64,000 nucleotides of DNA from Cristatella mucedo (Eukaryota > Bryozoa > Phylactolaemata > Cristatellidae). This document shows, one piece after another, positions 49,614 through 59,115 of the stretch (position 1 is the stretch's first letter; each line of letters begins with the position of its first letter). The notes under the pieces were generated by a model. The model was not told the DNA's origin, made no database searches, and was given only the letters and a program-made list of their open reading frames with translations. Location: contig WPIO01000191.1 in NCBI GenBank assembly GCA_009760855.2, positions 391,001 through 455,000 on the forward strand, written 5' to 3'. The position numbers and the translations under genes are program-made.

Positions 49614-50826
49614 ATAGGTTCTTCGGGTAAATATCCTGTAGGAGGTGTTTGATATATAACACCACCCACAGTTGCAGGTGGTATTTCATCTATATAACCA
49701 ATAGAAGGTAAACCACTACCTGAATTCCATTCATCTGCCGCACTATCATATTTACACGAAGACATATTTTGTAATGATGAATTTGAATATTTTACACCAT
49801 TAACTAACAAAATCTTAATATAATCAAAATCACTTGGTGTTGAAATAGTTCCAAAATTCAAAACAGGATAAATAAGATTGAAAGCAATTGTTTTCGTTTT
49901 TTCTCTATTGAAAATTGTTAAATTAATCATAGATTCACTTAATACTAACATATCATTATTTTCAATATTATAATACTTTATATTAAGTAAATCAGAAGAA
50001 TATCGATTTATAGTATTAAATTTATAGTTACATTAAAAAAATATATCACTATCGAATTGTTTTTTTATATTGAGACTAATTCCTAATGCTACAATTCTAT
50101 AGTTTACTCTTGTTCTATTATCATCTTTTAATAAAAATGAATTAGTAATATTTGCTCTATTATATGTCATATATCTAGTTTCACTATCAATATCATTAAT
50201 AACTCCATTAGTTGTCTTATCAATATCTTATATTTTTTTTTGAATTCTTGAGTATACTGGTTTTTTATGCTAACATCTGACAGCTTTGCTAAAACTTGTT
50301 GACCATTAGTAGAAGAAGAAAATGCTTGCGTTGGCGTACCGATATTATTTACACTCTTTACAATTAAATCTCCATAATATCTAACAAAACGCGCATTAGC
50401 AATAACATTAGAAATATATGGATAATTTCCACACTTTGAATAAAAATGATGAAAGAATTTAAAAAGAATTAAATCATTTGATCTATAACCATTAAAATTG
50501 GGTTCATTTCTTCTCATTATTAATTTTTTAACAAATAAGTTGCCAATCAATATTACAGGTCTCATATATTTATCTAATTTTGTATCAATATATTTTTTTG
50601 TTGCAACATCTCTTCCATTAACAGGATCTGATATTCTTACATATTTTTTTGAGTTTGCAGATAAATTACCAGTTATATGTTGATCTGAATCTTTTCTTAG
50701 ATAATTTTTATCAGCAAATTATTTATTAACTGTTTCTAATAAATCAACAGTTTCTCTAACGTTTGTTATTCTGTTTAAATCAAAATTCGATGTTCCATCC
50801 ATTTGTAAATCTTTTCTAGAAAGCAT
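49610..50826 (-). pseudogene. Fibre-like protein 1, disrupted
   Basis: Minus-strand frame from ATG 50,826. The N-terminal part has one copy of the phage-tail-type repeat (ISDPVNGRDVATKKYIDTKL). A longer non-repeated C-terminal domain follows and ends near ATVGGVIYQTPPTGYLPEEP, TAA 49,610-49,612. Breaks: TAA at 50,719-50,721, a frame change with TAA near 50,228-50,240, and TAA at 50,033-50,035. Likely a trimeric attachment fibre of the virion. The C-terminal domain would be the receptor-binding head, by analogy only. Confidence 0.6.
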
Positions 50827-50827
50827 T

Positions 50828-51709
50828 TTAATATATTGCTATATAAACAGTCACAGTTATTGTCTTATCAAATAAATCTTGTCCAGATATAATTGGTGAA
50901 CCTTCTGCTAATCTGTTATTTGAATCAATAATATAACTTCCAAATAACTGAAGTGAATCACTAGCATTTGTTCCTGCTGGTGGAAGAGGAATTAAAATTC
51001 TTAGTGAACCATCTAGAGCAGCATTCATCGTTGAAATTACGAATAAAAATCTTGTAGGGAGATTGATAAAGCCAGAAGTAGCTTTCCATTTTCCTTGATA
51101 GTTCGTTCCATAAACATTCGTTGATTGCGCCGAATCTATTATTCCATTAAATATTATTTTTGCTACATTCCCATATGATACATTATTTAGATAACCAAGA
51201 TTAACACCATCAGTTGGATTAACAGGATCATTTACAATTCTGATAGAATTATTTTGCATGTCTAGATTTCCATTAACTGCTCCTCCATTTACAATTAGAA
51301 AGTTTGGATCAATATAACTTTTATTAGGAACACTATACTCATTATCTGGAGGACCACTAACTCTAATACCAGCATCTATAATTAAATTTCCTTTAATTGT
51401 TCCACCAGTAGTAGGTAATTTTGTATCAGCATAATCCTTCGTTGCAGCATCACTAGGATTTATAAGATTAGCAAGATGTGCTACTCTAAAATTATTCATA
51501 TCAATATCTCCATCATTTGTAGTTGATCTAGAAATCTTAGTAACAAAACTCGTATTTATATACTTTCTATTTACTGCATCACCAGCATCAACAGGATCAC
51601 CTAAATTCTTTATAAGATTATTATCCATATTTAGATTTCCACCAAGTATATCACCAGTTTTCTTAATACAATTCTTTGATGTTTTTCCTCTACTTCTTTT
51701 TCCTAACAT
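50828..51709 (-). CDS. Fibre-like protein 2, intact
   Basis: Intact 293-codon ORF with TATAGAAATG at its start. It contains successive repeats of the form NLGDPVDAGDAVNRKYI, NLINPSDAATKDYADTKL and VNDPVNPTDGVNLGYL, spaced about 45 residues apart. These are the shaft-type repeats of phage tail fibres and of fibre-like proteins in some eukaryotic dsDNA viruses. The last 120 residues form a separate domain ending DKTITVTVYIAIY. Its TAA lies two bases before the start of fibre 1. Confidence 0.75.
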   Translation of the reverse strand: MLGKRSRGKTSKNCIKKTGDILGGNLNMDNNLIKNLGDPVDAGDAVNRKYINTSFVTKISRSTTNDGDIDMNNFRVAHLANLINPSDAATKDYADTKLPTTGGTIKGNLIIDAGIRVSGPPDNEYSVPNKSYIDPNFLIVNGGAVNGNLDMQNNSIRIVNDPVNPTDGVNLGYLNNVSYGNVAKIIFNGIIDSAQSTNVYGTNYQGKWKATSGFINLPTRFLFVISTMNAALDGSLRILIPLPPAGTNASDSLQLFGSYIIDSNNRLAEGSPIISGQDLFDKTITVTVYIAIY

Positions 51710-51716
51710 TTCTATA
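51707..51716 (-). promoter_or_regulatory. Start motif TATAGAAATG
   Basis: Minus-strand signal at fibre 2. Confidence 0.7.
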
Positions 51717-52575
51717 CAATACTAACAATAAAATCTATAAAAGTAATTCCACTAGCAACTGTAAACTTATCAATAGCATATCTACACGTCCCATCAATGT
51801 TAATTATTAAAACTACTGTACCACTTACACCATAAGTATTATCACTAGTTAATTCTACATAAGAATTAGTTTTATTAGTTGCATACATAATATTAGATAC
51901 CATACTAAAATTAGGTAATACTCCTGGAAAGAATTTTTTAAGATTAGTTGTATAGGCGACAACTTTTCCAGTAGCTGCAACAACAGGTATATCACCAGGT
52001 GTAATTTGTTGAGGTTGAAATTTATTTCCTGTACTTCCATTAGCAGTAATATTTAAACCTGACATATCAAGATAGAATATACTTGGATAAGTGCCATTCA
52101 AATCTAAATAACTAAATATTACTTGTTTATTACTATCAACATATTGTTTTGTTGCTACATCAGAAACTTTTACATTAATAAGATTCTTATTTCCCATATC
52201 AATGCTTGCCATTGCTTTACCTTGAAATACTGCTGTCATACTTTTTGATAATCCATAGTTTATTACTTTATAAGGTCTTTGATCTGAATAGACAGTTCCA
52301 TCTGCTGAATTACCAGATATACCAACAACATTCTTACAATTCAATTGTGATTTCATTACTGCATTTTTTTTGGTAGTAAATCAGTTAGACTTGATACTTT
52401 TGCTATTTCTCCTGAAGGATTACTAATAACATTGTTACCAGAACTTGAACTAAGAGCATAATCTAGTCTTATTGCATCACCACTATTAACAGGAAATCCT
52501 AAATTAGTTATTCTATTATTATTTGCATCAAAATTTAGTGTAAATATTACCATTAACTTTTCTAACTTTTTCCAT
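51712..52575 (-). pseudogene. Fibre-like protein 3, one frameshift
   Basis: ATG 52,575, then a frame change near 52,550 into RITNLGFPVNSGDAIRLDYA, and another near 52,356. The long C-terminal part contains MGNKNLINVKVSDVATKQYV and a distinct end domain finishing SGITFIDFIVSIV. Shares repeats with fibres 1, 2 and 4 but not the tip, as expected for a set of variant fibres. Confidence 0.62.
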
Positions 52576-52587
52576 TACTTATAATAT

Positions 52588-53440
52588 ATGATGAAAAAAG
52601 TAAAGAGAGGAAAAGGAGTTGAAGAAGATATTAAAGAAGGAACTAAAATAACCAAAGAAGTGTTAGAAGGCGTTAAAACTGGTGTTAAAGTATCTGAAAA
52701 AGTAGTAATAAAACTTGCACCTAAACTTGCTGCAAGATTATCATTAGCTGCATCAGAAAAGATTGCATCAGCAGTACCTAAATTTTTACAATCTCTTAAA
52801 GTAATTGGTGCAGGTGCAAATCTATTAGGTGGATTTCTTAGTGGATTTACAGGAATAGTCGTTAGAAGTTTTTTTTATAAAAGAAATAGTAGATGATATA
52901 ACTAGTGGTGAGTATGGACAAGTATTCTGGAAAACAATGACAGAGAAAAAACAAGGATTACAAAAGATGATTGAGTCTTTAGAAATAAATAGGTCTTGCA
53001 ATAATTGATGTATTACTTGCTGCAGAAAAAGATAACTATCCTTGGCGATGGAACCCAAAAGAATATTTAAGTGAAGTGTTTGGTCAAGAAGTTAATTGGG
53101 GTGCTATTCAATTAGATCCTAAATCTTGGTCAAAGAATTTCTTAGAGGTTAGGTCCGGTGGGTTTTATTCCTGCCATCCCAGCCATTGTTGGTGCTATAG
53201 CAGCAGCAGCAGGAGCAGCAGGAACAGCTATTTCAATTGGTGTAGCAACTGTTGCAAGTCTAATAAAAAAAATTAATAGATCAAACAATGTTTGTATCAA
53301 AAGCAAACATTATTCTAACATTACAAAGCGAAAGGTTAAGAAATTCTATTGAGGATTTGAATGAAATGATAGAATTAATTAATTTAGGAATTGATATTGA
53401 TGTATCTGGTATAAAGTACAGAAAAGTGAAGTAAAAAAAT
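52588..53440 (+). pseudogene. Basic/hydrophobic protein group, candidate minor virion protein, disrupted
   Basis: Starts MMKKVKRGKGVEEDIKEGTK, amphipathic and basic, then a Gly/Ala-rich hydrophobic stretch (GAGANLLGGFLSGFTGIV) that could insert in a membrane. The frame changes near 52,870, 52,990 and 53,155. The later parts read NYPWRWNPKEYLSEVFGQEV and a second hydrophobic Ala/Gly segment (GAIAAAAGAAGTAISIG). A short ORF (MFVSKANIILTLQSERLRNS) starts at 53,289 and ends at TAA about 53,432. Whether this is one gene or two or three is unclear. Confidence 0.45.
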
Positions 53441-53685
53441 GAGTAATGTATACTAAAAAAGGAAAAACCTAGTATAGAGCGGTGGAGCAGATTTTGCACC
53501 AGAATTGAAGAGAGATATAAAAAAAAGTAGAAGCAACTTCACTCGGTGGAAAAAAGAATGCAATTATAAAGCGGAGTCAGCAATGTTGCTTAGTAACCTT
53601 TATGCAAAAGGTGCAACACCAGAAGAAATTGATAGAGACGTTAAAAAGTTATTGGTAGAGCTTAAACAACCATGTACAAACTAAT
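53440..53685 (+). pseudogene. Small charged protein, heavily frameshifted
   Basis: ATG at 53,450, TAG soon after, then coding-like pieces in three frames: SGGADFAPELKRDIKKK, then a stretch around ATSLGGKKN, and finally LLSNLYAKGATPEEIDRDVK to TAA 53,683-53,685. Its stop overlaps the end of the converging HNH gene. Family unknown. Confidence 0.4.
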
Positions 53686-54259
53686 AATCAGTGTAGCGAA
53701 TTATTTTATCTTCTGTTAGTGTATAATCAAAGTTTAGTCGTGCATAATCTAAATGCAAACGTATTGCTTCAAGATCTCTAACTTTTGCTGCTTCTTCTGC
53801 ATCATTAAAATAACCCAGGTGATATTTATGTTTATCTATTCTAATAAATGATTCATATTTATTCGATTTAATATTATAACTAACACCTATGAATTTTGAA
53901 GAATTATCTTTTCTCATTCCTTTGTTTCTCTGATTTTCAGAATGTGTTGCTTCACGTAAATTTGAAATTCTATTATCAGTCTTTATACCATTAATGCGAT
54001 CTATTTGAAAGATAGGTATTTCATTTTTACAAATGAGCCAGGCAATTCTATGACTTTTGTATAGTTTTTCATTAATTCCTATCTCTCTGTATCCAGTACT
54101 CTTATTTATACATCCAGCTTCCTTACCACAAACAACTCCACCACGAGATGTTTTCCAGACAAATTTCCCAGTAAACGCATTGTAATCCAATAAATCCATA
54201 ACACATTCTCTAAATTCTGTAACTTGATCAACTCTAGTAAAATCATCATCTTGATTCAT
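53681..54259 (-). CDS. HNH-AP2 homing endonuclease
   Basis: Intact 192-codon ORF with its own TATATAGAAATG start. The N-terminal half is an HNH_3-type nuclease (YKSHRIAWLICKNEIPIFQI, then DRINGIKTDNRISNLREATH). The C-terminal half is an AP2-type DNA-binding domain (KFIGVSYNIKSNKYESFIRI, HLGYFNDAEEAAK). This pairing is typical of free-standing homing endonucleases in phages and large DNA viruses. The usual catalytic IDHINGD/DH motif reads DRING, with Arg in place of the His, so activity is doubtful. It sits between two late-type genes in opposite orientation, as a selfish insertion might. Confidence 0.85.
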   Translation of the reverse strand: MNQDDDFTRVDQVTEFRECVMDLLDYNAFTGKFVWKTSRGGVVCGKEAGCINKSTGYREIGINEKLYKSHRIAWLICKNEIPIFQIDRINGIKTDNRISNLREATHSENQRNKGMRKDNSSKFIGVSYNIKSNKYESFIRIDKHKYHLGYFNDAEEAAKVRDLEAIRLHLDYARLNFDYTLTEDKIIRYTDY

Positions 54260-54268
54260 TTCTATATA
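54257..54268 (-). promoter_or_regulatory. Start motif TATATAGAAATG
   Basis: Minus-strand signal at the HNH-AP2 gene. Confidence 0.72.
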
Positions 54269-54299
54269 GTGTTTTTTATCTGTTTAAATTATTTTATTA

Positions 54300-54312
54300 T
54301 ATATAGAAAATG
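54300..54312 (+). promoter_or_regulatory. Start motif TATATAGAAAATG
   Basis: Perfect signal before the PLA2-like gene, about 30 bases from the divergent HNH signal. Confidence 0.75.
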
Positions 54313-55074
54313 AGTTATCAAGAAGTAAAACTTGTATTATCTGACCACCAGGTAAAACTAATACACAGATCAATGGAACCAATTTCAATAAGATTTAAAG
54401 ATCAAGATTTAACAGGATCTGTTTCTTTTATTGTTACAAAGACTCAACTTAATAAAATAGAAAAAAGTAAAGCAAAAGGTATTGGATTGCAATTGAATCT
54501 TTCTCTTAAACAATTGAAAGCAAATAGAAAAGTAGGTTCAGGTATTGTAGATATAATAAATAAATTATCTGGTAATAGAGAGTTTCCTCTTCCTAAAGGT
54601 GTTCAATCTGAATTTGTTCCTGGTGGTTCTTTCAATAATACAGGAAAATATAGTTATGCATGACCAGGTACTCAATTCAGAAAACGTTTAGATGAGGGAT
54701 ATGAGGGTGTGAATTCACTTGACAGAGCTGCAATAGTCCACGATAGTCTTTATACAGAGACTATATCTGATCCTGAACCAAAATGAACAGAAATAAGAAA
54801 TCTATCAGATTTAGTTTTAGCAGAATCTGCAGCTCGTATTGCACTTGATCCTAAACAACCGGCTTACGTCAGGGAAGATGCTAAAACCGTCGCTGCCATT
54901 ATGAGCGAAAAAGCGAAGTTGGGTCTTGGTATTGGTGCTAGTATCTTAAACAGTAAGTTCGCAATGGAATTCTTAAAAGATAAAGTAAGCAACCCATCAA
55001 GTATAAATGAGATAACTAATTATGCGAAGACTCTTGTTGATAAAATGTTGTCTATAAGTAAAATAAAGATATAA
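54310..55074 (+). pseudogene. Phospholipase A2-like virion protein, two stops
   Basis: Perfect TATATAGAAAATG start, MSYQEVKLVLSDHQVKLIHR. The C-terminal part has the parvovirus-VP1-type PLA2 pattern: PGTQFRKRL, then SLDRAAIVHDSLY with the catalytic His-Asp pair, and an Ala-rich helix following. In such viruses the domain acts on endosomal membrane. Two in-frame TGA codons interrupt it, at 54,661-54,663 (at the start of the Ca-binding-type loop) and 54,784-54,786. End TAA 55,072-55,074. No frameshift. Confidence 0.75.
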
Positions 55075-55118
55075 TAACTAATCTAATTTTTATTTTGTTT
55101 TTATGTTTTTGTTAGTAT

Positions 55119-55617
55119 CTAATAATCAGCGGGATTAAACTTATCCTGTGATTGTTTTTTATCTACAGGATAAACTTTAACTTGATCAATCTTCAATCTA
55201 ATATTTAGTCTTTCTTCTGAATTATTAGAATCTTTAGTTACATATGATCCATCTAGAATTCCAGTAACAGCAAAGTCATTACCAAACTTTTGAATTATTT
55301 ACAGCAACACTAGTATATTTAATTTGTTTGTTCTTTTGATCAAAGAATATACTTGGTTTATTACCAAATGCAATTCTAATACCAATAGTTGAACGAGCAC
55401 TCATATCATATCCACTATATTCAAGCTTCATAATTGCTCTATTAGCAATATTTTCAAGTACAGGTCTCATGTCTTCTGTAATATACATCCATGCATTGAA
55501 GTAAAGCTTAGAATCTTTACTAATTTTCTCTTCAATGTGAATACGTGCTGATTTTTCTTTAGGAATTACGACTGCAGCATTTTCGAGTACAACGAATTTT
55601 TCATTCTCCGTTTCCAT
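55119..55617 (-). pseudogene. Unknown protein, one frameshift
   Basis: ATG 55,617 with TATAGAAATG, METENEKFVVLENAAVVIPK. Open to about 55,290, where the frame changes, then SYVTKDSNNSEERLNIRLKI and the end at TAG 55,119-55,121. Beta-rich and soluble-looking; conserved features such as GIRIAFGNKPSIFFDQ are not ones I recognise. It could be a DNA-binding or minor structural protein. Confidence 0.55.
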
Positions 55618-55624
55618 TTCTATA
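55615..55624 (-). promoter_or_regulatory. Start motif TATAGAAATG
   Basis: Minus-strand signal at the 55,119-55,617 gene. Confidence 0.7.
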
Positions 55625-55646
55625 CAAGGAAAAGAAAATGTTTAAA

Positions 55647-56465
55647 TTAACTTAATAATTCCATTGTCGATCCAAAATCTGATTCTTGCATTATTTTTAA
55701 GAAGAATCTACACCTTTTTCCGCAATCTGTTTGATTGTATTCTTGTAGCTTAAATGTCTGAAATGTTGGTATAACACCAAAATATTTTACTACTTCAGGC
55801 ATTGGTGCGGCACCGAATGAATCAAAGTAAAAACATTTGTTTCCTTCTTTTTTAAGTGCTACCCAGTGATATATTGCTTTTTGTGAGTCACCAGTATTAC
55901 AAATAAGACATTCATTTTTTAACGGTCTTGTTAGTTCATCTCTTGCTAACTTACCTATGAAATTTTTTCATATCTAATTCTTTTATATAATTATTTATTT
56001 CTATATCAGTTAAAGGTGATGATTTTACTTTTTTTTAATTGTTCAATAGTCTTTTTTAGTTCTGCAATCATTTGTTCTTTATCTGCACAACCACCAACTC
56101 CTGAACCACTATATCTATCAGTAATACCTGAGAACTTTTTACTAAGTGCATTTGATATTGCTGCAAAGAGGGCAGGTGTTGGAACAGATTCTCCTCTACT
56201 TACTTGTTTTCTACCTCTACCAACTTTACTAGTTTGTTGTCTACCTGAACCTTTACTTACTTGATGTCTACCAGAACCTTTACTTACTTGATGTCTACCA
56301 GAACCAATATCAGATCTTAACTTGACAAACTTTGACTTCTTACTATTAAAAATAGTACAAACGCCTTTTAAGCGTTCCTCTCATTCCTTTCGTACCATCC
56401 ACTTCTACATAATCTTCATGGATAGTATCTGTTTGTTTTTTACACTTCAAACAATATATTTCCAT
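55647..56465 (-). pseudogene. Adenovirus-type cysteine protease with Cys-rich N-terminus, disrupted
   Basis: The C-terminal 110 codons (about 55,980 to 55,647) are intact. They show the adenain-type triad: YHWVALKK with the His, YFDSFG with the acidic residue, a Gln, and TDCGKRC with the nucleophile Cys. Such proteases mature capsid proteins. The N-terminus begins MEIYCLKCKKQTDTIHEDYV, a CxxC motif as in small DUF5679-like proteins of related viruses. Then comes a SGRHQVSKG repeat (three to four copies) and a linker. Frame changes near 56,370, 56,025 and 55,960, each at an A/T run, separate the parts. Two genes are possible, but no second start motif is seen. Confidence 0.78.
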
Positions 56466-56473
56466 ATCTATTA
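56463..56473 (-). promoter_or_regulatory. Start motif TAATAGATATG
   Basis: Variant minus-strand signal at the protease gene. Confidence 0.5.
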
Positions 56474-56476
56474 TAA

Positions 56477-56488
56477 TATAGAAAAGTG
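56477..56488 (+). promoter_or_regulatory. Start motif TATAGAAAAGTG (ATG changed to GTG)
   Basis: Signal at the ATPase gene, with the start codon apparently mutated. Confidence 0.65.
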
Positions 56489-57154
56489 TCTTTGCAAGTT
56501 AAACCATTCAATTTTGGACAAGATGTGGATACAGGGCATAAAGAACCATTACCTAAAGTTCCTATTAGAGCATTAGTGCTTGGACCAAGTGGAACAGGTA
56601 AATCTCAGGTAGTAATGAATTGGATATTTTATGGAAAGCTTAATTATGATACTTGTACAATCATTGCCTCAAGTTTAGATCAAAAGTTATATCGTGGTCT
56701 TATGTCAATGACTAAAGAAAAACCTGCTTATGTTTGGGTTAATGGAATTGATAATATGCCAGAAGTTGATTCTTATAAGAATTGTAAGAATGTTGTTGTA
56801 TTAGATGATTTAATGACAGAAGGTCAATCTAAGATATTAGATTATTTTACTAGAGGAAGACATACAGAATTGAACATATTTTATCTTGCTCAAGGATTTA
56901 CTAATATTCCTAGAAGAGAAATAAGAAACAATATAAATATGATAATAATCTTTAAACAAAATAATACTGATATAGAATACATTCGTGATTCGTATGTTGG
57001 TGATATTGATAAGAAAATGTTTAAAGAATGGGTTAATTCCTGCACCAGAAACAGATTTAGTTACTGTGTTATTGATCTAACTAAAACAGAATCAGACGGA
57101 AGATTTTGGTCGGTAGATAGTTCAGGTAAACAATTAATAACTATTTTTAATTGA
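56486..57154 (+). CDS. A32/FtsK-HerA-type genome-packaging ATPase
   Basis: 222 codons open to TGA 57,152-57,154. Walker A is LGPSGTGKSQ (residues 32-41) and Walker B VVVLDDLM (about residues 99-106). The downstream arginine/sensor region fits poxvirus A32-like ATPases that pump DNA into capsids. The expected ATG reads GTG, one base from ATG, right after a TATAGAAAA motif, so the native start is probably lost; the next in-frame ATG would delete the N-terminus. Divergent from the protease gene with only about 20 bases between the two starts. Confidence 0.9.
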   Translation: MSLQVKPFNFGQDVDTGHKEPLPKVPIRALVLGPSGTGKSQVVMNWIFYGKLNYDTCTIIASSLDQKLYRGLMSMTKEKPAYVWVNGIDNMPEVDSYKNCKNVVVLDDLMTEGQSKILDYFTRGRHTELNIFYLAQGFTNIPRREIRNNINMIIIFKQNNTDIEYIRDSYVGDIDKKMFKEWVNSCTRNRFSYCVIDLTKTESDGRFWSVDSSGKQLITIFN

Positions 57155-57155
57155 A

Positions 57156-57169
57156 TATAGGATAAAATG
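57156..57169 (+). promoter_or_regulatory. Start motif TATAGGATAAAATG
   Basis: Variant with a longer gap, before the gene that follows the ATPase. Confidence 0.6.
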
Positions 57170-58244
57170 ATTAATGGTAGAATATATGCAAGTAAAAACA
57201 GACCTTACAAAGGAGGTGTTCAAGAAGCAATAGATTTAGAGAATAAACTTACTAATTTAGAAAGTTTACGTGTTGCTGAAATACTTGATAAGGCTCAAGA
57301 GATACAAAGAATTGAAGCAGAAATGCAAGCAAGAGATAGAGTTGAGTATGAACTAAATGAACGTGCGTTAGAGAAATCAACTGATAACTCTGGTAATGTT
57401 GTTATTGATAAGTTAAAGAGACTTAGACCATCACTTGCAGGTCAAATTGAGCAAAAAGAAGAAATACAAAAACCATTAGGTCAAAAAGCACCTGTAGATA
57501 TTTCTAATATAGTAAAAAAAGGATTTGCTGTTATTGCTGAAGGAAAACCTAAAAAGCAATAACCATTGCAAATCAAGCTAAGACAAATTCTGCTAATCCT
57601 GAGGTTAGAGAAGCAATAGATACACTTCAAAAAGGAATTGCAGAGCATCTTAGTGTTAATCCTTCAACTGGTAAGAAACCTAGAAAGAGGGTTTAAAAGG
57701 TAAAAGTTGTTGATGGTGTTCAATCTGAACCTGTTTTTCAATCTGAACCTGTTGTTAAAGAATCAACTGTGCCAGTTGTTAAAGAATCAGATGTTAAATC
57801 TGAATCAGATTTACTAAAAGATACGAAAAAATATATTCTTGATGAAATTAAAAGAAGAGGACCTGACACTAAACTTGTAATGAATGCTATAAAAATATTA
57901 GAGTAGAAGATAAAAAGTCGTTTAGATCTCATGTTGAAGATTTACTTGCAACAATAAGTAGAATTAAATCAAAAAATCAAACAGATAACTTTGTCTATAG
58001 CTATCTTGTTGGAAGTAGGTTTAGATTAGGTTTTGGAATAGAGATGGTTCCATTGTTTGTAAAAAGTGAAAAAGAAGCACTTGATAAACTTGATCTGTGG
58101 TTAAGTGAACTTGCAGCAGGAAATAGAGGTGTGATACCTTCAATCAGTTCTGCTGCTGTTGATTATCTTGCTAAATCGAGAAAAGCACCCAAAAAATACG
58201 TTGCAAAAATAAACAATCTTTATACAATATATAGACATGAGTGA
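57167..58244 (+). pseudogene. Unknown charged protein, disrupted
   Basis: Starts 12 bases after the ATPase stop at TATAGGATAAAATG. The N-terminal 131 codons are coiled-coil-like (LRVAEILDKAQEIQRIEAEM). Stop at 57,560-57,562 with a frame change, a TAA near 57,694, and a tandem SEPVFQ/SEPVVKEST-like segment. Frame change near 57,903, then FRSHVEDLLATISRIKSKNQ and SAAVDYLAKSRKAPKKYVA to TGA 58,242-58,244. Possibly two fused or adjacent proteins. Family not recognised; position beside ATPase and structural genes suggests a virion component. Confidence 0.5.
58228..58239 (+). promoter_or_regulatory. Start motif TATATAGACATG
   Basis: Lies inside the end of the preceding gene. Confidence 0.65.
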
Positions 58245-59104
58245 CTTTTAAAAAATTGCTAGTGATATATTAAAAAGTCTCGAAAGCATTAGAAAAAACT
58301 AGTCAAGCAAGTAAAGAAGGATACGTTTTTAATATAACTGGAACTACTAATCCAATAAGAACTAGGGTTAATACGCCAATATTATAAAGTGGTAAGAACT
58401 TTAAGATCTGTTTTAAGAAATTCGCTGCAGCTAGTTCTATTAGAAATATAACTGAAACTTATAATACATTTGTTCATAGAGTTACTGGTGGTTCAGAAAA
58501 AACTATAACATTAAGTTCTGGAATATATGGTGGTGTAACTGATGATATAAATGTTGGAATAGCTGATACAATTAATAATTCAATTACACAATCTGGAGCA
58601 ACAACTGATAAGTTTCAACTAGGTCTTGATACTGCAACTTCAAAGTCATGGATTAAATTACTTGTTGGATGGTCATTCCTTGCGAGTAAATCTACTCTTT
58701 CTACTATGTTAGGATTTGCTGCTGCTGCTTATACTACACTTTCAACTGTCGATTTTGCTAAGATGTATCCTGATATTACACCAGTTGTTTGTACACCTAA
58801 CACTAAGGTTGATTCTGAGAATGGAGTATTTGTTACTAATATTGATTTTATAGTTGTACATTGTAACATGGTTGCAAGTGGAACTAGTTTTATAAATGGA
58901 ACAGAATCACAAGTACTGGCTAGTTTTCCTTATGATGCCTGTCCATGGAACTTGATGGTTTATGAACCAAAAACTATTGAGTATCATAATTTTGCTAATG
59001 ATTCTATCTCTGATATAGTAATTACTATTACTGATCAAAACCAAAATCTAATAGATTTTAATTCCCAAAATATTACAGTTGCTATAGAAATTATTGAAGT
59101 TTAA
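58237..59104 (+). pseudogene. Candidate minor capsid protein 1, disrupted
   Basis: ATG 58,237 with TATATAGAC overlaps the previous stop. TAA at 58,249-58,251, frame change near 58,285, TAA at 58,385-58,387, then open to TAA 59,102-59,104. There is a central hydrophobic segment (SKSTLSTMLGFAAAAYTTLS). The C-terminal beta-rich part ends ITDQNQNLIDFNSQNITVAI, which resembles the end of the next gene (SLTDQNGNAVSIISDVVATI). The shared C-terminal pattern and position suggest related structural proteins. Confidence 0.55.
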
Positions 59105-59115
59105 TATAGAAAATG
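59105..59115 (+). promoter_or_regulatory. Start motif TATAGAAAATG
   Basis: Directly follows the previous stop codon. Confidence 0.75.
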
